DNA of 64,000 nt from Chaetoceros tenuissimus (GCA_021927905.1 BLLK01000058.1:930001-994000); one strand, 5' to 3'; positions 41,001 to 51,708 are shown, counted from the first letter of the stretch. Translations and numbers: made by a program. The notes: generated by a model from the letters alone, not told the origin.

Positions 41001-42119
41001 CTTGAGAAGCAAGAGCATGCACAAAAAGCTGTTGATGAAGCAGTAGAAGCATTAGAAGTGAAGAAGTCTTCGTTGCTTGAATTAGAAAAAGAGAGTGGAG
41101 TGAAGCGTATGGTTCATTTGGTCAATAAAATTATCAACCTTGAAAAATTGAGAGAAGAGGTTTGTGGAAATGGAGAAGATGATGTGGATGGAACTGTCAA
41201 GGCTGTTGGTGGATTTGTCCTTGATGCTGAAATTAGTGCTCTCATGTTGGAAGGAGATGAACTTGACAAGAAATACGGAGGTTGGTCCGACATAATGATC
41301 AAAACTCTTAATGAAGGTAGCAGTCACAGCAAGTCTGATATTGATGAGACTGAAGATACGCCTGTGGTAGTAGATACTACAGTGACTGAAGAGGAAGTTG
41401 CCATAGACAAGTCAAAAGTCATGACTGAATTCAAAGAATTATCAGAGCTTGTCCAACTATCTGAGTCTAAGCTGGATACTGCCATTGAGGAAGAGGATTA
41501 TGAGGCTGCTGCAGAACTTAACGATGAAATCGAGGAATTGAAGAAGAAGATGGATCTACTCGGGCTGACAGAAGAAGAGAAGGATTCTGCAATCTCTGGA
41601 GTGATTACTGATACAAGTCAACCTCCAGAAGAAAGTAGTGGCGACGACCACGTTGAGGACGATAATGTGACAGACGAAAAAGAAGTAATATATTCAAAGT
41701 ATATTTCATTAACCAAGCAACTAGCAGAACTTGAGGAGGAATTAGAAGCTGCAATCGAAGCAGAAGACTACGAGAATGCTGCAGACTTCAATGATGAGAT
41801 CGATGCCGTGAAATCGTCGATAGATTCCTTAGGGTTGTCAGATGAGGAGAAGGAAATGTTGAAGAAACCAGATGTTACATCTGATAATATAGATTCAGAG
41901 CCTCGAGTTGAAACTGAACTGAATGATGTAGATGACGTCTCTTTGGATCCATCCGAGTCTAATGTCAAGAATTCAGAAGATGTGGAAATAAACGATGCAG
42001 ATAATATATCAATTGAACTATCAGAAACTGAAGCAAAGGAGTCTGTCGACGCAGAGCTAAGTGAAATGGACGATGTATCCATAGAATCAGTGGACGATAT
42101 TGGCGAAGATGACATATAA
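38079..42119 (+). CDS. Large coiled-coil protein with repeated GFSFM motifs and UVR-like helical hairpins
   Basis: A single-exon protein of 1,346 residues. The N-terminal about 480 residues are disordered, Ala/Glu/Pro/Ser-rich, and carry the short motif SGFSF[LM]SS four times (about residues 26, 66, 128, 187) with a related SMFSMLNL at about 220. A basic patch (KPKTVKKRSRTKKIG) lies at about 270. Residues 480-1110 form a long coiled coil (EEARRLKEREQERIRLEQERA). UVR-like hairpins occur: EQEDFELADQLNAVIEQHK (about 620), EEEDYEAAAELNDEIEELKKK (two nearly identical copies at about 1135 and 1230). The C-terminus is acidic and repetitive. UVR hairpins mediate protein contacts in UvrB and in eukaryotic scaffold proteins. 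A scaffold or trafficking tether is a guess. Upstream and downstream genes give no hint. Confidence 0.8.
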   Translation: MFGGLEIKGASDTKKEEEETAPAPVTSGFSFLSSTPAPAPAEETATTESNEEATANESNEAPSMMASGFSFMSSLIPSPIAAGDEETKDAVVEAHEKDEKQESGDLSEAISAVDNDVNEDGNGTTVEAPTTSAFSFMTSTVASTSQTSLTSSTIQKEEETKEEVAEKETVAEPAPVASGFSFMSSPSRTVSETTNEKTMEEPKSEAPAPDTSSSTASMFSMLNLKTEAPPSPKRTISTPAPAADDILSLANPKQPTGSGIVFGGAAKPKTVKKRSRTKKIGAAATSNTPTVSTAPVSSLPPPVPKPAPKLEVEVATTEKDEIQPAPSHEESPMNFQKLSKKADEANARAEEFMKSIESSSGGYSGRYSGTSTQVEEDYGDTSSAAVKSTSPVRKSSDSEDYKKAKAAAQEAMKTNSSSKSRFGGGLMSTFFGKRSATPTPETSTHGVTEKVEEPKVPTYGEARAPSSSSLGGSVSENSESLELQRQRELKEEARRLKEREQERIRLEQERAQAEKERIAFEQQQREEEERKRRVEQQRMEEERKRIEAEEAAKRTPEQVLQNLISEFSIKTQNATLAVSSLRQERAAMMERRTLAEKQERLAAQQISQAEKQLMEAAEQEDFELADQLNAVIEQHKSEQEDAGQILEKIVGLIEDLDYRRLDVVKGVWSCFVNVQNRMEQFLKERESSDITDSTELLKKFESDTKKLAAESERLASYLKNVERDEEFAKEEREELETTIHEQTSGIEELRDSAKEKLDGINLEIEELRRQLEAKEMEAAEVKLELHGHEDSIEQIRNKFSSQLTRLEKKEKAVQESRKEWEEEDNIYKKSREDHEAEVTAHSDALVAHDKLVAHVKEEIKVAESLAKVIAQEVVVEKTDGDASPDDDLLKAQAEVLSLEAVLDEAQQVLSSAKSSIDNLREEINAIDIKLPILEADKKLFASKRDFKAAAKTSKDIKELTSKKERYSEELTGEALEKQEHAQKAVDEAVEALEVKKSSLLELEKESGVKRMVHLVNKIINLEKLREEVCGNGEDDVDGTVKAVGGFVLDAEISALMLEGDELDKKYGGWSDIMIKTLNEGSSHSKSDIDETEDTPVVVDTTVTEEEVAIDKSKVMTEFKELSELVQLSESKLDTAIEEEDYEAAAELNDEIEELKKKMDLLGLTEEEKDSAISGVITDTSQPPEESSGDDHVEDDNVTDEKEVIYSKYISLTKQLAELEEELEAAIEAEDYENAADFNDEIDAVKSSIDSLGLSDEEKEMLKKPDVTSDNIDSEPRVETELNDVDDVSLDPSESNVKNSEDVEINDADNISIELSETEAKESVDAELSEMDDVSIESVDDIGEDDI

Positions 42120-42176
42120 ATATTTCAGTTCCTAATGCTAAGCGCGGTATCTTATAAAATGTAATGTGTACCTAGA

Positions 42177-43193
42177 TTAAATTTTCCTAATTACTGCGCT
42201 TGCATAACTCACGCTGCTTTCTTCGGGATGCTTGACTTGCGATGACTGAGCATATTTCACAAAACTAATCTCAACATTTTCTAACCCATTAGATTTACTC
42301 TCTTGAAGTGCATGAAGGTAAACTGCAATATTATGTCTACCGCAGATAGTATTCTGATATGTCCGAATGTACGAAGCGAATGCACCAGGCTGTTGACTCG
42401 CAATATGATCCATACCAAGATGATCCATCCATTCAATATATTCATGGATTTCCTTGAATGATTGTGTGACGTTCAGTTGATCTGGCGGATGAGTAGGCGC
42501 ATAACCAAATCTTCTTCCCCAATGACAAAAATCACTCGAAACAACTGTGAATACATCCGACCTTGCCAAAATCGGTGATAGCAATTTGCCAAAATTTTGT
42601 TCCTGTTCCGTTTCAATGGCACCCACCATGATTGGCAAAACTTGTAAAGATAAGTTACAATCATTTCCTAAAGATTCCTTGGCATCAAGAAAAACTTTTT
42701 GTATAAATGGATACTGCATTTCACCAGAATGTTCCTTTTCATCAGTCTCCTTGGTCATGATTGTGAACTCACCAGTTTGCAGCAATTCTTCTCTGATGGA
42801 GTTATTGACAGGAATATCTCCCAATGGTGTCTGAATAGATGTTGCACCAGAAACAGCACATCTGTCAAGATAAACATGATGAGATGGATGCAAAACTATG
42901 ACAATCATTGGGCTGTTACGCTTGATGAATGCTTCCTTGAGTGACTGAAAGCCATAAGCAGCTGTAGGACCACTGTATCTAAAACCCGCATGTGGTGAAA
43001 TAATTCCTCTCGGGATCTTTTCTTGTTGTACTGGTTCTATATTTGCATTTGCAGAAATTAGAAATCTTTCCAGAGTTTGATTCAATGCATGTGTTTCATC
43101 TTCGTACCAGCTGCCAGCGTGGTAAGCTCTACGAAAGTATAGTTTGTTCGATGGAACTTTCATCTGATCTGCTCGAGATTCTTTGAGGCCCAT
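42177..43193 (-). CDS. MEMO1: MEMO1 family protein
   Basis: A single-exon protein of 338 residues from Met 43193 (MGLKESRADQMKVPSNK). The frame stays open 54 codons upstream, but this Met starts the conserved domain with the usual spacing. Family motifs: RRAYHAGSWY, IISPHAGFRYSGPTAAYGF, VIVLHPSHHVYLDRCAVSG, FTVVSSDFCHWGRRFGY, and SFVKYAQSS near the end. The His in AYHAG, the His in SPHAG and the Cys in DFCHWG match the copper/iron-binding site of human MEMO1. MEMO proteins act in cell motility and redox or iron handling in animals; the algal role is unknown. Length is slightly above the usual 300. Confidence 0.92.
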   Translation of the reverse strand: MGLKESRADQMKVPSNKLYFRRAYHAGSWYEDETHALNQTLERFLISANANIEPVQQEKIPRGIISPHAGFRYSGPTAAYGFQSLKEAFIKRNSPMIVIVLHPSHHVYLDRCAVSGATSIQTPLGDIPVNNSIREELLQTGEFTIMTKETDEKEHSGEMQYPFIQKVFLDAKESLGNDCNLSLQVLPIMVGAIETEQEQNFGKLLSPILARSDVFTVVSSDFCHWGRRFGYAPTHPPDQLNVTQSFKEIHEYIEWMDHLGMDHIASQQPGAFASYIRTYQNTICGRHNIAVYLHALQESKSNGLENVEISFVKYAQSSQVKHPEESSVSYASAVIRKI

Positions 43194-43573
43194 GGATAGA
43201 AAAAATCGAAGAGCTGGAAAATGTATTATAAAATTGATGACTACTTCCCTGTTGTGTCTCTTCGTTAGTATATTTATTGGATATTGGATATGGTTCAACA
43301 CGTTCTTGCGTTCTCGGCCAGCTGTCAGCAGATGTTTCGTTTGCTGGCTCTGCATTTAGAAAAATGAGTTGAAGTTGGAATAGAAGCATCGTCATAGGCC
43401 ATTTGAACAATGACGTCATAAAGGTGCGCGCAATTTTTAGCTTCCCCGCCCATCATTCTCCTTCATCTTTGATGAGAATGGTCTTCCAGAAGCCACCATC
43501 ACCAATCAACAGTCAACCGGAACAAGACTAGTCCTCAATTGTATTCTATTTTACATTAATACGAATAATTAAA
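43194..43573. promoter_or_regulatory. Divergent promoter region between MEMO1 and the START gene
   Basis: 380 bp separating two divergent start codons, so both promoters must be here. TGACGTCA lies at about 43411-43418, a perfect CRE/bZIP-type palindrome. No further gene is seen. Confidence 0.45.
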
Positions 43574-44656
43574 ATGTTCTACAACCGCAATAAATTAGGC
43601 CTTGCTCTGCTATCATGTCTTTCAGTGCAACAAATCCAGATGGCACTGGCGTTTTCAGTGTTTCCGGCTCAAAAAAACATGTGTAGATATGTCCCAACTG
43701 TACAAGACGAAGATGTTGATATTGAATTACCAGATTTTGATAAACTCTTTCAAACTATTAGAGAGGTGTCGCCCCTAGCTTCACTAGCTATGAATTGTGA
43801 GACGGGTGGATTTGAAGTTGCTGATAAGAACTGTAAGTCTCTATTTGTGTAAAACTGCAATTCAGTCACAAAATATCTAATCCCATTTGCAATAACTATG
43901 TTGAAATTTATAGATCCTCCCTCACTCAAGTGGAAAAATGTGGAATCGAAAAAGGGAGCTACTGTACATCGTATTGAAAAAGTTGAAAATTACAATGGAT
44001 CCAAGTTTCCAGTCGTGAGGTTTAGGTCGTCGCTAGAGGGACCATGTCTTGGATCAAAAATGGTGGAATATATTATGAAATTGGAGGAACGTGCGCAGTG
44101 GGATCCACAAATTGATGATTTGTCTGAAATATACACTGCAAAAGATGTTAAGGAGGTACAATCTATCGTGGGTGATGACTATGGTAAATGTGCAATGTTT
44201 GGTGTAGGTTATACAAAGACAAAAAGGTACCTTGTAGTAGATGGAAGAGAACAGCTAACTCTATGCGGATTACAAGAATTCCCAACTGGTGCATCTATAA
44301 TCTGGGGTGTCGAAATGGAGACTAGAAACGATCACATGTTTCCAGAAGGATCGAGAAGTACAAGAGCCAAGACTTTGTTGTACACTACAACCCTTGTTCC
44401 AACTGGAGACAATACCTTTGACGCAGAATACTGCTTGCAGCTAGATACTGGTGGAAATTTACCTAGCTTTTTGACGACTCCCATCATGATTGATAGCGTT
44501 AAAACATTGTTTAGTCAAGCAAAGAAAGATTTTGAAGATGAAGAGGGAATTAAGAAATGGATGGAAGAAAATTTGAAAGTGGATGACAAGACAGAAGTGG
44601 CAGACACAGAGGAAGAATTGAGGAATGAGAAACTTGGTTTGCTAATGACTCCGTAA
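43574..44656 (+). CDS. START-domain lipid-binding protein with plastid-type leader
   Basis: Exons 43574-43832 and 43914-44656, joined by an 81-nt GT-AG intron in phase 1, give 333 residues. The leader LGLALLSCLSVQQIQMALAF ends in ALAF-SVFP, an ASAF-like motif with Phe at +1, suggesting import into the complex plastid. The START part starts at about residue 85: GATVHRIEKVENYNGSKFP, VRFRSSLEGPC, KLEERAQWDPQIDDLSEIY, TKRYLVVDGREQLTLCG and NTFDAEYCLQLDTGGNLPSF, then the long C-terminal helix (TTPIMIDSVKTLFSQAKKDF). START domains bind lipids in a deep pocket closed by that helix. A role in plastid lipid transfer is inferred from the leader. Confidence 0.8.
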
Positions 44657-44992
44657 TTTGCATTAATAAAACGATTTTTTGAAGTAGTATAAAATTACAT
44701 GCCTATTCTTTATAGAATCACTTGTATTTGACATTGAAATTTAGGTCACATGATATGTGGGACATGGGAATACTCGGTAAAAAGGGAATACTTTCAACAA
44801 CGTCTTTGATAATTCATAAGTTTCTTTATTATTTTACTACAAATAAATACTATTTGATCTTCACAAAAATTTCTACTTCTATACGTAGACATATAAAATA
44901 CATCCCATTCATCTACTCAATACACGTACTCATCACAAGAACGAAGTCGTTCTTGCAAAGTCTCTTCCAGTGTGGAAACATAATTATACAAA
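44657..44992. other. Convergent intergenic region
   Basis: 336 bp between two convergent genes. AT-rich 3' flanks; AATAAA-like signals occur near 44665 and 44843. No gene seen. Confidence 0.4.
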
Positions 44993-45505
44993 TCACAAGT
45001 CGTTATCAATCAGCCAGTGCATAATCTCTTTTTGTTCCATCCTAACAGCAGCTAAAGCAGTTTGTTGCCAGCACATCTCCTTATTCTTTAAAGGAAGACT
45101 GCCACTTCGCTTCCAAAACTCTCGAGCCCATTCTAGTATATAAGTTTTATCTGTCCTACCTGCTGCCACCATCATCGAAAACATCGACGTACAAATCTTG
45201 GACGTATCGCAATTTCTTTGAAATACAGAAAACTGTTCTGTCAGATAAAGTTGATGACATGATTGAGATGATACAATTGCCTCCCAGCTGGTTTCATATA
45301 TACGATCACATTTGCTCTCATGAGAATACTTTCCAAAGTAAGTATATGCTTTAAGCAGCTCTTTGCAACTAGGCCCGACATATCGAAAGAATCCTATCCC
45401 AACGTACTCCATACATTTGAGAAGAACTTCTTCAGGAAGATCATGTAGTGTCGCTGGAGACGGTTTAGACCTCTTTTTCCCACGTAAATAATCTACTGAA
45501 GTCAT
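44993..45505 (-). CDS. F-box-like/ankyrin-type small protein
   Basis: A single-exon protein of 170 residues. After a short basic lead (MTSVDYLRGKKRSKPSPA) comes LHDLPEEVLLKCMEYVGIG, then VGPSCKELLKAY, which matches the F-box pattern LPxEvLxxI...l..l..vskxw. The rest has an ankyrin-like helical region with AAGRTDKTYILEWAREFW and ends EIMHWLIDNDL. Diatom genomes commonly carry many such short F-box-like/ankyrin proteins; they may recruit substrates to SCF ligases. Cys residues are frequent. The assignment rests on the first 50 residues only. Confidence 0.65.
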   Translation of the reverse strand: MTSVDYLRGKKRSKPSPATLHDLPEEVLLKCMEYVGIGFFRYVGPSCKELLKAYTYFGKYSHESKCDRIYETSWEAIVSSQSCHQLYLTEQFSVFQRNCDTSKICTSMFSMMVAAGRTDKTYILEWAREFWKRSGSLPLKNKEMCWQQTALAAVRMEQKEIMHWLIDNDL

Positions 45506-45807
45506 TGACTACTTTAAACTTCTTTTCCTTTGTTATTGATATGTTTATGCTTCCAAGGCGTTGTAAAAGTAAGTTGGACTATGTTGTATGTGTGCGTTGA
45601 TTGATGATGACATCAAATTGAATTTTCTTTAAAAAAAGAATTACGAACTCGCCAACGTCTGATGTCAACTCACTATTTTAGATCCTCAAATTATAACGGC
45701 TTTTAACGTCTATTAGCAGCCGTGAACATTGTCTATCTGCAATTTCACATTTACGAGTAATAGTCAAAGATACACCTTTCAAACAACAGTAGTAGAATTG
45801 ACTCAGA
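45506..45807. promoter_or_regulatory. Divergent intergenic region
   Basis: 302 bp between divergent start codons of the F-box-like gene and the TMEM208 gene; it must hold both promoters. TTAACGTCTATTAGCAGCCG near 45705 follows a second AACG element; no obvious TATA box. Confidence 0.35.
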
Positions 45808-46419
45808 ATGGCAAATGCATCAGAGAAAAAGATTGCGGAAGGTGAGTAGGGGGCGAGAGAACGGAGAAAGAGTAAATTCAAATATTGGATATCCATCAGC
45901 ATGCACACTCCTTTTATCGGATCTTTTCCTAATACGTTTTTTTTCTCTTTTGCAGCAAAAAGAAAAGCTTCGTCTACTTACTTCCCAGTACTAGTTTCAC
46001 TCAATCTATTACATCTGTTCATTACCTATAGCAGGGGTAACTTTTCATTGTATCGCACCATATTCACCACTTTTCAATGGACATTGACATACATAGCTTA
46101 CAATGGTATCATCAATGATGCACAGGCATCAGCTACTTCGTCCATATCGAAAAAGAATCAAAAGTTAGTTGGAGGTGCATGGTTGGATTTACTATTTGTC
46201 GTGTTGCTGTCACAATTTGGCGCATTGTTCTTTCATCATTTGTTTGATTCCATGTTGTTTATCTTACCTGGATTGTACTTTTTGAAGAAGAAAATAGCAA
46301 AGGGATTAGAAGGTGATGGAAGCAAACCATTGACAAGGGAAGAAGAAGCAGCGAAAAAGGCTTTGGACGAGCGAAGAAAGAAGAGAGCAGAAAGGCGTAG
46401 GCAAAAGAGAGGGTTTTAA
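45808..46419 (+). CDS. TMEM208: TMEM208/SND2-like ER targeting factor
   Basis: Exon 1 (45808-45841) encodes only MANASEKKIAEG; a 114-nt GT-AG intron in phase 1 leads to exon 2 (45956-46419), total 165 residues. The MANxxEKKI start, three to four membrane segments (LVSLNLLHLFITYS, TTFQWTLTYIAYNGII, WLDLLFVVLLSQFGALFF, SMLFILPGLYFLKK) and the charged Lys/Arg/Glu C-terminus match TMEM208, the animal counterpart of yeast Snd2. SND2 works in an SRP-independent route that inserts proteins into the ER. Length is typical of the family (about 170). Confidence 0.85.
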
Positions 46420-46701
46420 CTTTAAATTTTCATGCCAAAAATGACTTTCTCATTTCCAATCTTTTGCCTCTCTCTTTCTTTTTCTTGGATTCTTTTTCTT
46501 TGCAATTTTATATTTTTGTAATTCATACATAATATGGTTTCCCAGATAGAAGATTTATAGATAGTATCGGTTCCAGATAAAAAATTTATAGATAGTATCG
46601 GTCAAAAACACTTTGAATACTGTGTTTGCTAGTCTAGGTTATGAAAGAGAACTTGCAAAGAGAGCATATTTATTTGACCAAATGAATCTTTACTTTCAGG
46701 T
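46420..46701. other. Convergent intergenic region with a short tandem repeat
   Basis: 282 bp between two convergent genes. ATTTATAGATAGTATCGGT occurs twice at about 46553 and 46584 with its preceding CCAGATA, a two-copy tandem repeat of about 30 bp. No gene seen. Confidence 0.45.
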
Positions 46702-47247
46702 TTATACAAGATCTTTCCTTTCTCGAATTTGGGCCCTTTCTTGCACTATCTTCTCTACTAACCATAGTTTGTATCTTCGGAGACTGAACGTCAACACTAG
46801 AAGGAAGACATTAGCGAAAGATAAAAGCAAGTGTAGACGAAGTCGGTTCATATTAGGAACAACTGTGAATGACTGCGGGTTTTCAGATGTCCATCCAATC
46901 ACTAATGGAATACCTTGAACATTATTGTAATAATTTCTCCATGCATCCGAAAATCCATAGGTTAAACTTATGAAAATATAGGGAAGCAAAATTGCCACTA
47001 ATCTGTGTAATTCTTCTGGGTACAATTTTGAGTAAGAACTTGTTCTTTCTCTTTCCCAATCCGGCATATAAAGTCTTCCCTTGGTCTGGAATAAAAGATT
47101 CCACAAATAAGCCTGGACTGTGGCGAAGTAAAAGAAATGCCAAAAGAATGAGATCACAGGTGGAGAATGAAACAAAATCTTATGACTTTTCCCTAACGGC
47201 ATGAAAAATCTACAAGCTATGTAAAGGGTGTTCATTGAGTAACACAC
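46702..47247 (-). CDS. Multi-pass membrane protein of unknown function, 5' end uncertain
   Basis: The supported frame ends at 46702. It has about four hydrophobic segments (VISFFWHFFYFATVQAYLW, HRLVAILLPYIFISLTYGF, LHLLLSFANVFLLVLTF) and a charged C-terminus (LVEKIVQERAQIRERKDLV). The frame remains open upstream of 47247 to a stop near 47336, but contains no ATG there (FNKNIEESIEKLEKKTN). So the start is either the internal Met at about 47235 or lies in an undetected upstream exon. The distribution of segments, with an acidic loop carrying PDWERERTSSYSKLYPEE, suggests an ER or plastid envelope protein; the family is not recognised. Confidence 0.6.
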   Translation of the reverse strand: MCYSMNTLYIACRFFMPLGKSHKILFHSPPVISFFWHFFYFATVQAYLWNLLFQTKGRLYMPDWERERTSSYSKLYPEELHRLVAILLPYIFISLTYGFSDAWRNYYNNVQGIPLVIGWTSENPQSFTVVPNMNRLRLHLLLSFANVFLLVLTFSLRRYKLWLVEKIVQERAQIRERKDLV

Positions 47248-47335
47248 AATATTTCCAATTTTATCGATTGTGTTCGTTTTCTTCTCTAGCTTCTCTATAC
47301 TTTCTTCGATGTTTTTATTGAAAATGATGTCTACT

Positions 47336-47825
47336 ATTTATGTATTCCACACAGCTTTCGACTTGCATGTTATTATCCTTCTCGCTTTCCATCTTTTATG
47401 AAGATCTTGGTGAAGCAATTCTATATAAGTTATGTTTATTTCGATAACGTCTCTCACCCGTATGTTTTGTGATGCTTTTACAGTGTACGTACCATAGTCA
47501 AAAGAGAGTAGATCGTAAAATTTGCAAAAAATGCGCGAACAAAAAGTCAGTTCATCAAGTGTCAATATTAAAAAATATGTCAAAACTACAAATATTGGCT
47601 ATTTAGCCCGTACATTTTTAAAATCCATGTTTGACAGCACCTTTCCACTTTCCTCTCCTACCACACCTAACACCTAAGTACCATTGATTACAAAGAGAAA
47701 GCAATTAATTATTATCTATGTAGATAGAGTTCATAACTGAATACAACACCTTACATCTCTTAGAAAGTACTTGAAAACAAAGTCGAAGAAACTTCAGTCA
47801 CCTAGGGCAACGAGAAGAGAATAAC
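47336..47825. promoter_or_regulatory. Intergenic region between the membrane protein and myosin
   Basis: 490 bp with no supported gene; it may conceal a first exon of the membrane protein on the minus strand. It must hold the myosin promoter. An AT-rich stretch AATTAATTATTATC lies about 120 bp before the myosin ATG. Confidence 0.35.
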
Positions 47826-50800
47826 ATGTCATCGCAGCAAACAGGAGTTTATGTGCAGGATCATCACTATGGCTGGCTCCCAGCTCGAATTAAACAAGTA
47901 GAAGAAACAACATATGTATTACATGTTTATCTGCCGGACGATACACATGAAGTACGTCATATACCTAAAAAGCTCTACGAGCATGGCAGCCTTCCACTTC
48001 AAAATACAAATGATCAAGGCGAACCTATCATCGTTTCCGATATGTGCGATCTACCATGTCTCCATGAAGCAGCCATCTTGTATAATTTGAAAATTAGACA
48101 TGAGCAATCATGTCCATATACTAGAGTAGGAGAAATTGTCATTGCTATGAATCCTTTTGAATGGATAAATGGACTGTACTCTACGGAACAGCAAAATCTA
48201 TACACGCAAACTTATGTTTACAATCAGCACAGAGATTTTGATCGACAGATATTAGAGCCTCACATTTATGAAGTCTCTTCGTTGGCGTACCGAGGACTTG
48301 CTGTGAATAGCACCCATCAATCTATTCTAGTCAGTGGAGAAAGTGGTGCAGGAAAGACGGAGAGTGTCAAAATTATCATGAATCATTTGGCATCCGTAAA
48401 TAGTTGTCAAGATGATTCAGATAGAATGCTCATGGATGAAAGTAAAGTTGTCAAAAAGATTATTGACTCTAATCCGTTATTAGAAGCATTTGGAAATGCA
48501 AAAACCATTAGGAATGATAATTCGTCTAGGTTTGGGAAGTATATACAATTGCAATTTGATGTAGAAGACGCCACAATTGCTTCGTACCATGGCAAACAGA
48601 TTCCTTCATGTTTGTTGGTTGGGTCAACATGTGAAACATATTTACTTGAAAAATCAAGGGTTGTTGGCCATGATGCTCATGAGAGGACGTATCATATCTT
48701 TTATCAATTGTTGGCTGCTGGGGACCAAGTCAAGAATGATATATGGGAAGGATTAATGGGGTCTACGTTAGAGAGTTTCAAATACATAGGTGAAACAAAT
48801 ACACATTTAATTGAAAATATGACGGATGCGCAAAGGTGGAAGCTTACAGTAGAGTCGCTGGAACTGATCGGTGTGATAGGAGAGAAATTCCTATTCTTAA
48901 TGAGAGCAATTTGCGCCGTGATGCAACTTGGTAATCTTACATTTGAAGAGGACCCACAAAATGATGAAGCGTCGATTATTTCCTCTGATGAAGAATTACA
49001 AAAATTGTCTTCCATAATTGGAGTCGGATTAGATGATATTCGTCAAGCATTGACCTTTCGTGAAGTGCATGCGGGAAAAGACACCTACAATGTTCCTCTA
49101 AAACCAAGCCATGCAAAAGGCGTTTGTGATGCCTTTGCCAAGGCAATTTATCAGCAATGCTTCGATTGGCTTGTCAGTGAAATAAATGGTGCTACCTGCG
49201 CCGAAAAGAACTATGCTGATGCTCCGAATGTAGAGACATATGGGACAATCGGGTTGTTAGATATTTTTGGATTTGAATCATTTGCGATCAATCGCTTTGA
49301 ACAATTTTGTATCAATTATGCCAATGAAAAATTGCAGCAAAAGTACAACTTTGATATCTTTAGCTCGGTTAGGGACGAATATGAATATGAAGGTATAGAT
49401 ATGCCCGGTGTCAATTTCTCAGACAATTCAGAAGTATTGCATTTGATTGAAGGCAGAATGGGAATCATATCGATGCTTAATGAGGAATGTCTAAGGCCGC
49501 ATGGAAACAGCAACTCATTTGTTGCGAAGATAAAGACTGTCAACAAAGACATAAATTGCCTGCAAAATGATCCCTTACATAAACCAGTTGAATTTGGTAT
49601 TTTCCATTATGCTGGAAAAGTTCTTTACAATGCCGAATCATTTGTCAAGAAAAATATGGACCAAATTCCAACCGATTTGTCCAAATGTGCTTCTTTAAGT
49701 TCCAATCCACTTATAGCATTGATTTCGAAGTCGAATATTGATAGAAGAAAGGGGAAAAACGTTCCCATATCTATTTCTTCAAAGTTTAGGTCGCAGTTGC
49801 ACAAACTAATGCAACAAATCCAAAACACAAAAACTAGGTATGTGAGGTGTATAAAGCCTAATCCGGAAAAAGAATCAAAGAAAATAGACCTTCTTTCGTC
49901 AATGAAACAGCTTCGATGTGCAGGAGTTGTGTCAGCTGTAACGATGGCAAGAGTTTCATTTCCTAATCGCTTGCCTTTTGATGCAGTCGTGGATCGTTTC
50001 TCATGCCTGAATGAAAACGTTAATATAAATATGAAACAGATGGACTTGATAGACTTCATCAGAGGCTTACTTCGAAGCGTTGTCTCGGAGTATACTAAAC
50101 ATGAAAGTGCTTTTGTCTGTGGAAAAAGCAGGGTTTATTTCAGAGAAGGAGTTCTCGAATTTTTAGAGGAAAAGAGAATATTCAAATTGGGGAAACTGGC
50201 GACAGTGATCCAGACAATTTATAGAGGCTATCGTCAATTGACAACCTATGATAGGTTGAAGAGTAGAGTCATCTTCTTGCAATCCATTGCTAGGATGATC
50301 AGTGCTCGTAAAAAATTAGAGATTGCCTGTACTTCTGTAACTACTATTGCCTCATTCATGAGGTGCATTTTCGCTAAACAAGAATTGCTTCGTCGTCGTA
50401 GGAATAGGGCATGTGTGTTGATTCAGACAAGGTATGTACAAGAAATACCATACATATTTTCACATTTGCTCCTTCTTGCCTAATCTTACAACATCGATCT
50501 TGATCTATCGATAGATTTCGAATGATTACTACCAGAAGGAAGTTCAAGAGGTCAGTCTTGATGATTATCACTTTACAGAAATACTGGAGAGGGTCGCTTC
50601 AGAGACCCCGATATAGAGCGATGGTTCTCGAGGCCAAGGCTGAAGCAAAGATGAATGCGAAAATCGCAGCACTGCAAAGAAAATTAGCTGATGCAGAAAT
50701 GAAATACATCAAGGCAGAAAAGGGTAGAATTAAAGCAGAGCAGCGTGCTCTGAATGATAGCTATGATGAGAAGAGTGTGGATGACAGTTCAAGCAACAAA

Positions 50801-51708
50801 ACACTGATTGATGAAAGTACCGAGTAAGTAATTTTTGTAAGATTCCTACACACTTGTTAGTTTGTAGTACGAACTCATCTTTTATCTTATAAAGAATGAT
50901 TGAACTACTCAAGCAGGAAAATTTCAAGCTACGTAGTCAAGTTTACCTACTCAAATCAGACCTCAATGAGGCCAAAGCATCTGTGGGTCATTTATCTGAG
51001 CAATGTCGATGGCTACAAGACTCTCATGAGGCAGTGAAGAAATATGCAAATGAGATGAGTCAAGCTAATATTGCACTTAATCAAAAGAATATGGATCTAA
51101 AAAAGAAATATTCAGAAATGAAGAAGACAGCGAAAACTTCTGCGTCCCTTTATAAGTCAAAATTGCAGAAAATGCAGGAGAAAGATAGAAACTATGCCAA
51201 ACAAATACATGTCATGTCGGAAAAGATTAGGGAAATGGAATTAGATAATAGTGCAGAATATTCTTCAGCACAAAAGTCTAGTAGAGGTGGATCTTCCAAA
51301 TCCAAAAAGTCCAAAAACAAATCACAGGGAAAGAAAGGAAAAATTCGAGCAAAAATACATGGACGCGACAGCCTTAATTCTTCGTTGCATCAAATTAAGG
51401 CTACGTCACACTTTGAAGATGAACGATGGGGTGTCGATAGTTTCTTTGAGGACAAGCACTACTCTCCGGTCAAGGATGAATCAAGGGAATATTCTGGAAG
51501 AGATGATTTGAAGCTACCTTTTGTGCCTACTAGTAGTCTAGGAAGAAGTATAATTAGTCCAACAAACAGCGATAGCGGTTCAAGAGATAAAAGATCCCCT
51601 GTATCTTCATTGCAAAATGTTCTACAGGGAACCTCTCCAACTAATGGAGTTGAAACAGAGTCGAACAGTAGAAGATCAAGCCTTGCTCAAGCTGCTTCTT
51701 TTGGTTAA
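47826..51708 (+). CDS. Unconventional myosin heavy chain
   Basis: Exons 47826-50431, 50515-50823 and 50895-51708 (GT-AG introns of 83 and 71 nt, both phase 2) give 1,242 residues. The N-terminal SH3-like barrel (GVYVQDHHYGWLPARIKQV) is followed by the motor: P-loop GESGAGKTES (about 170), switch I NDNSSRFGKYI, switch II LDIFGFESF (about 478), relay FEQFCINYANEKLQQKYNFD, and the SH1-region helix LRCAGVVSAV. After the converter there are about five IQ-like light-chain sites (VIQTIYRGYRQL, ITLQKYWRGSLQRPRYR). A coiled coil (about 925-1090, MIELLKQENFKLRSQVYLL) and a Ser-rich disordered tail (SLAQAASFG end) follow. No cargo domain is recognised. It moves on actin; in diatoms myosins serve gliding, cytokinesis and vesicle movement. 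The class is not assignable by eye. Confidence 0.93.
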
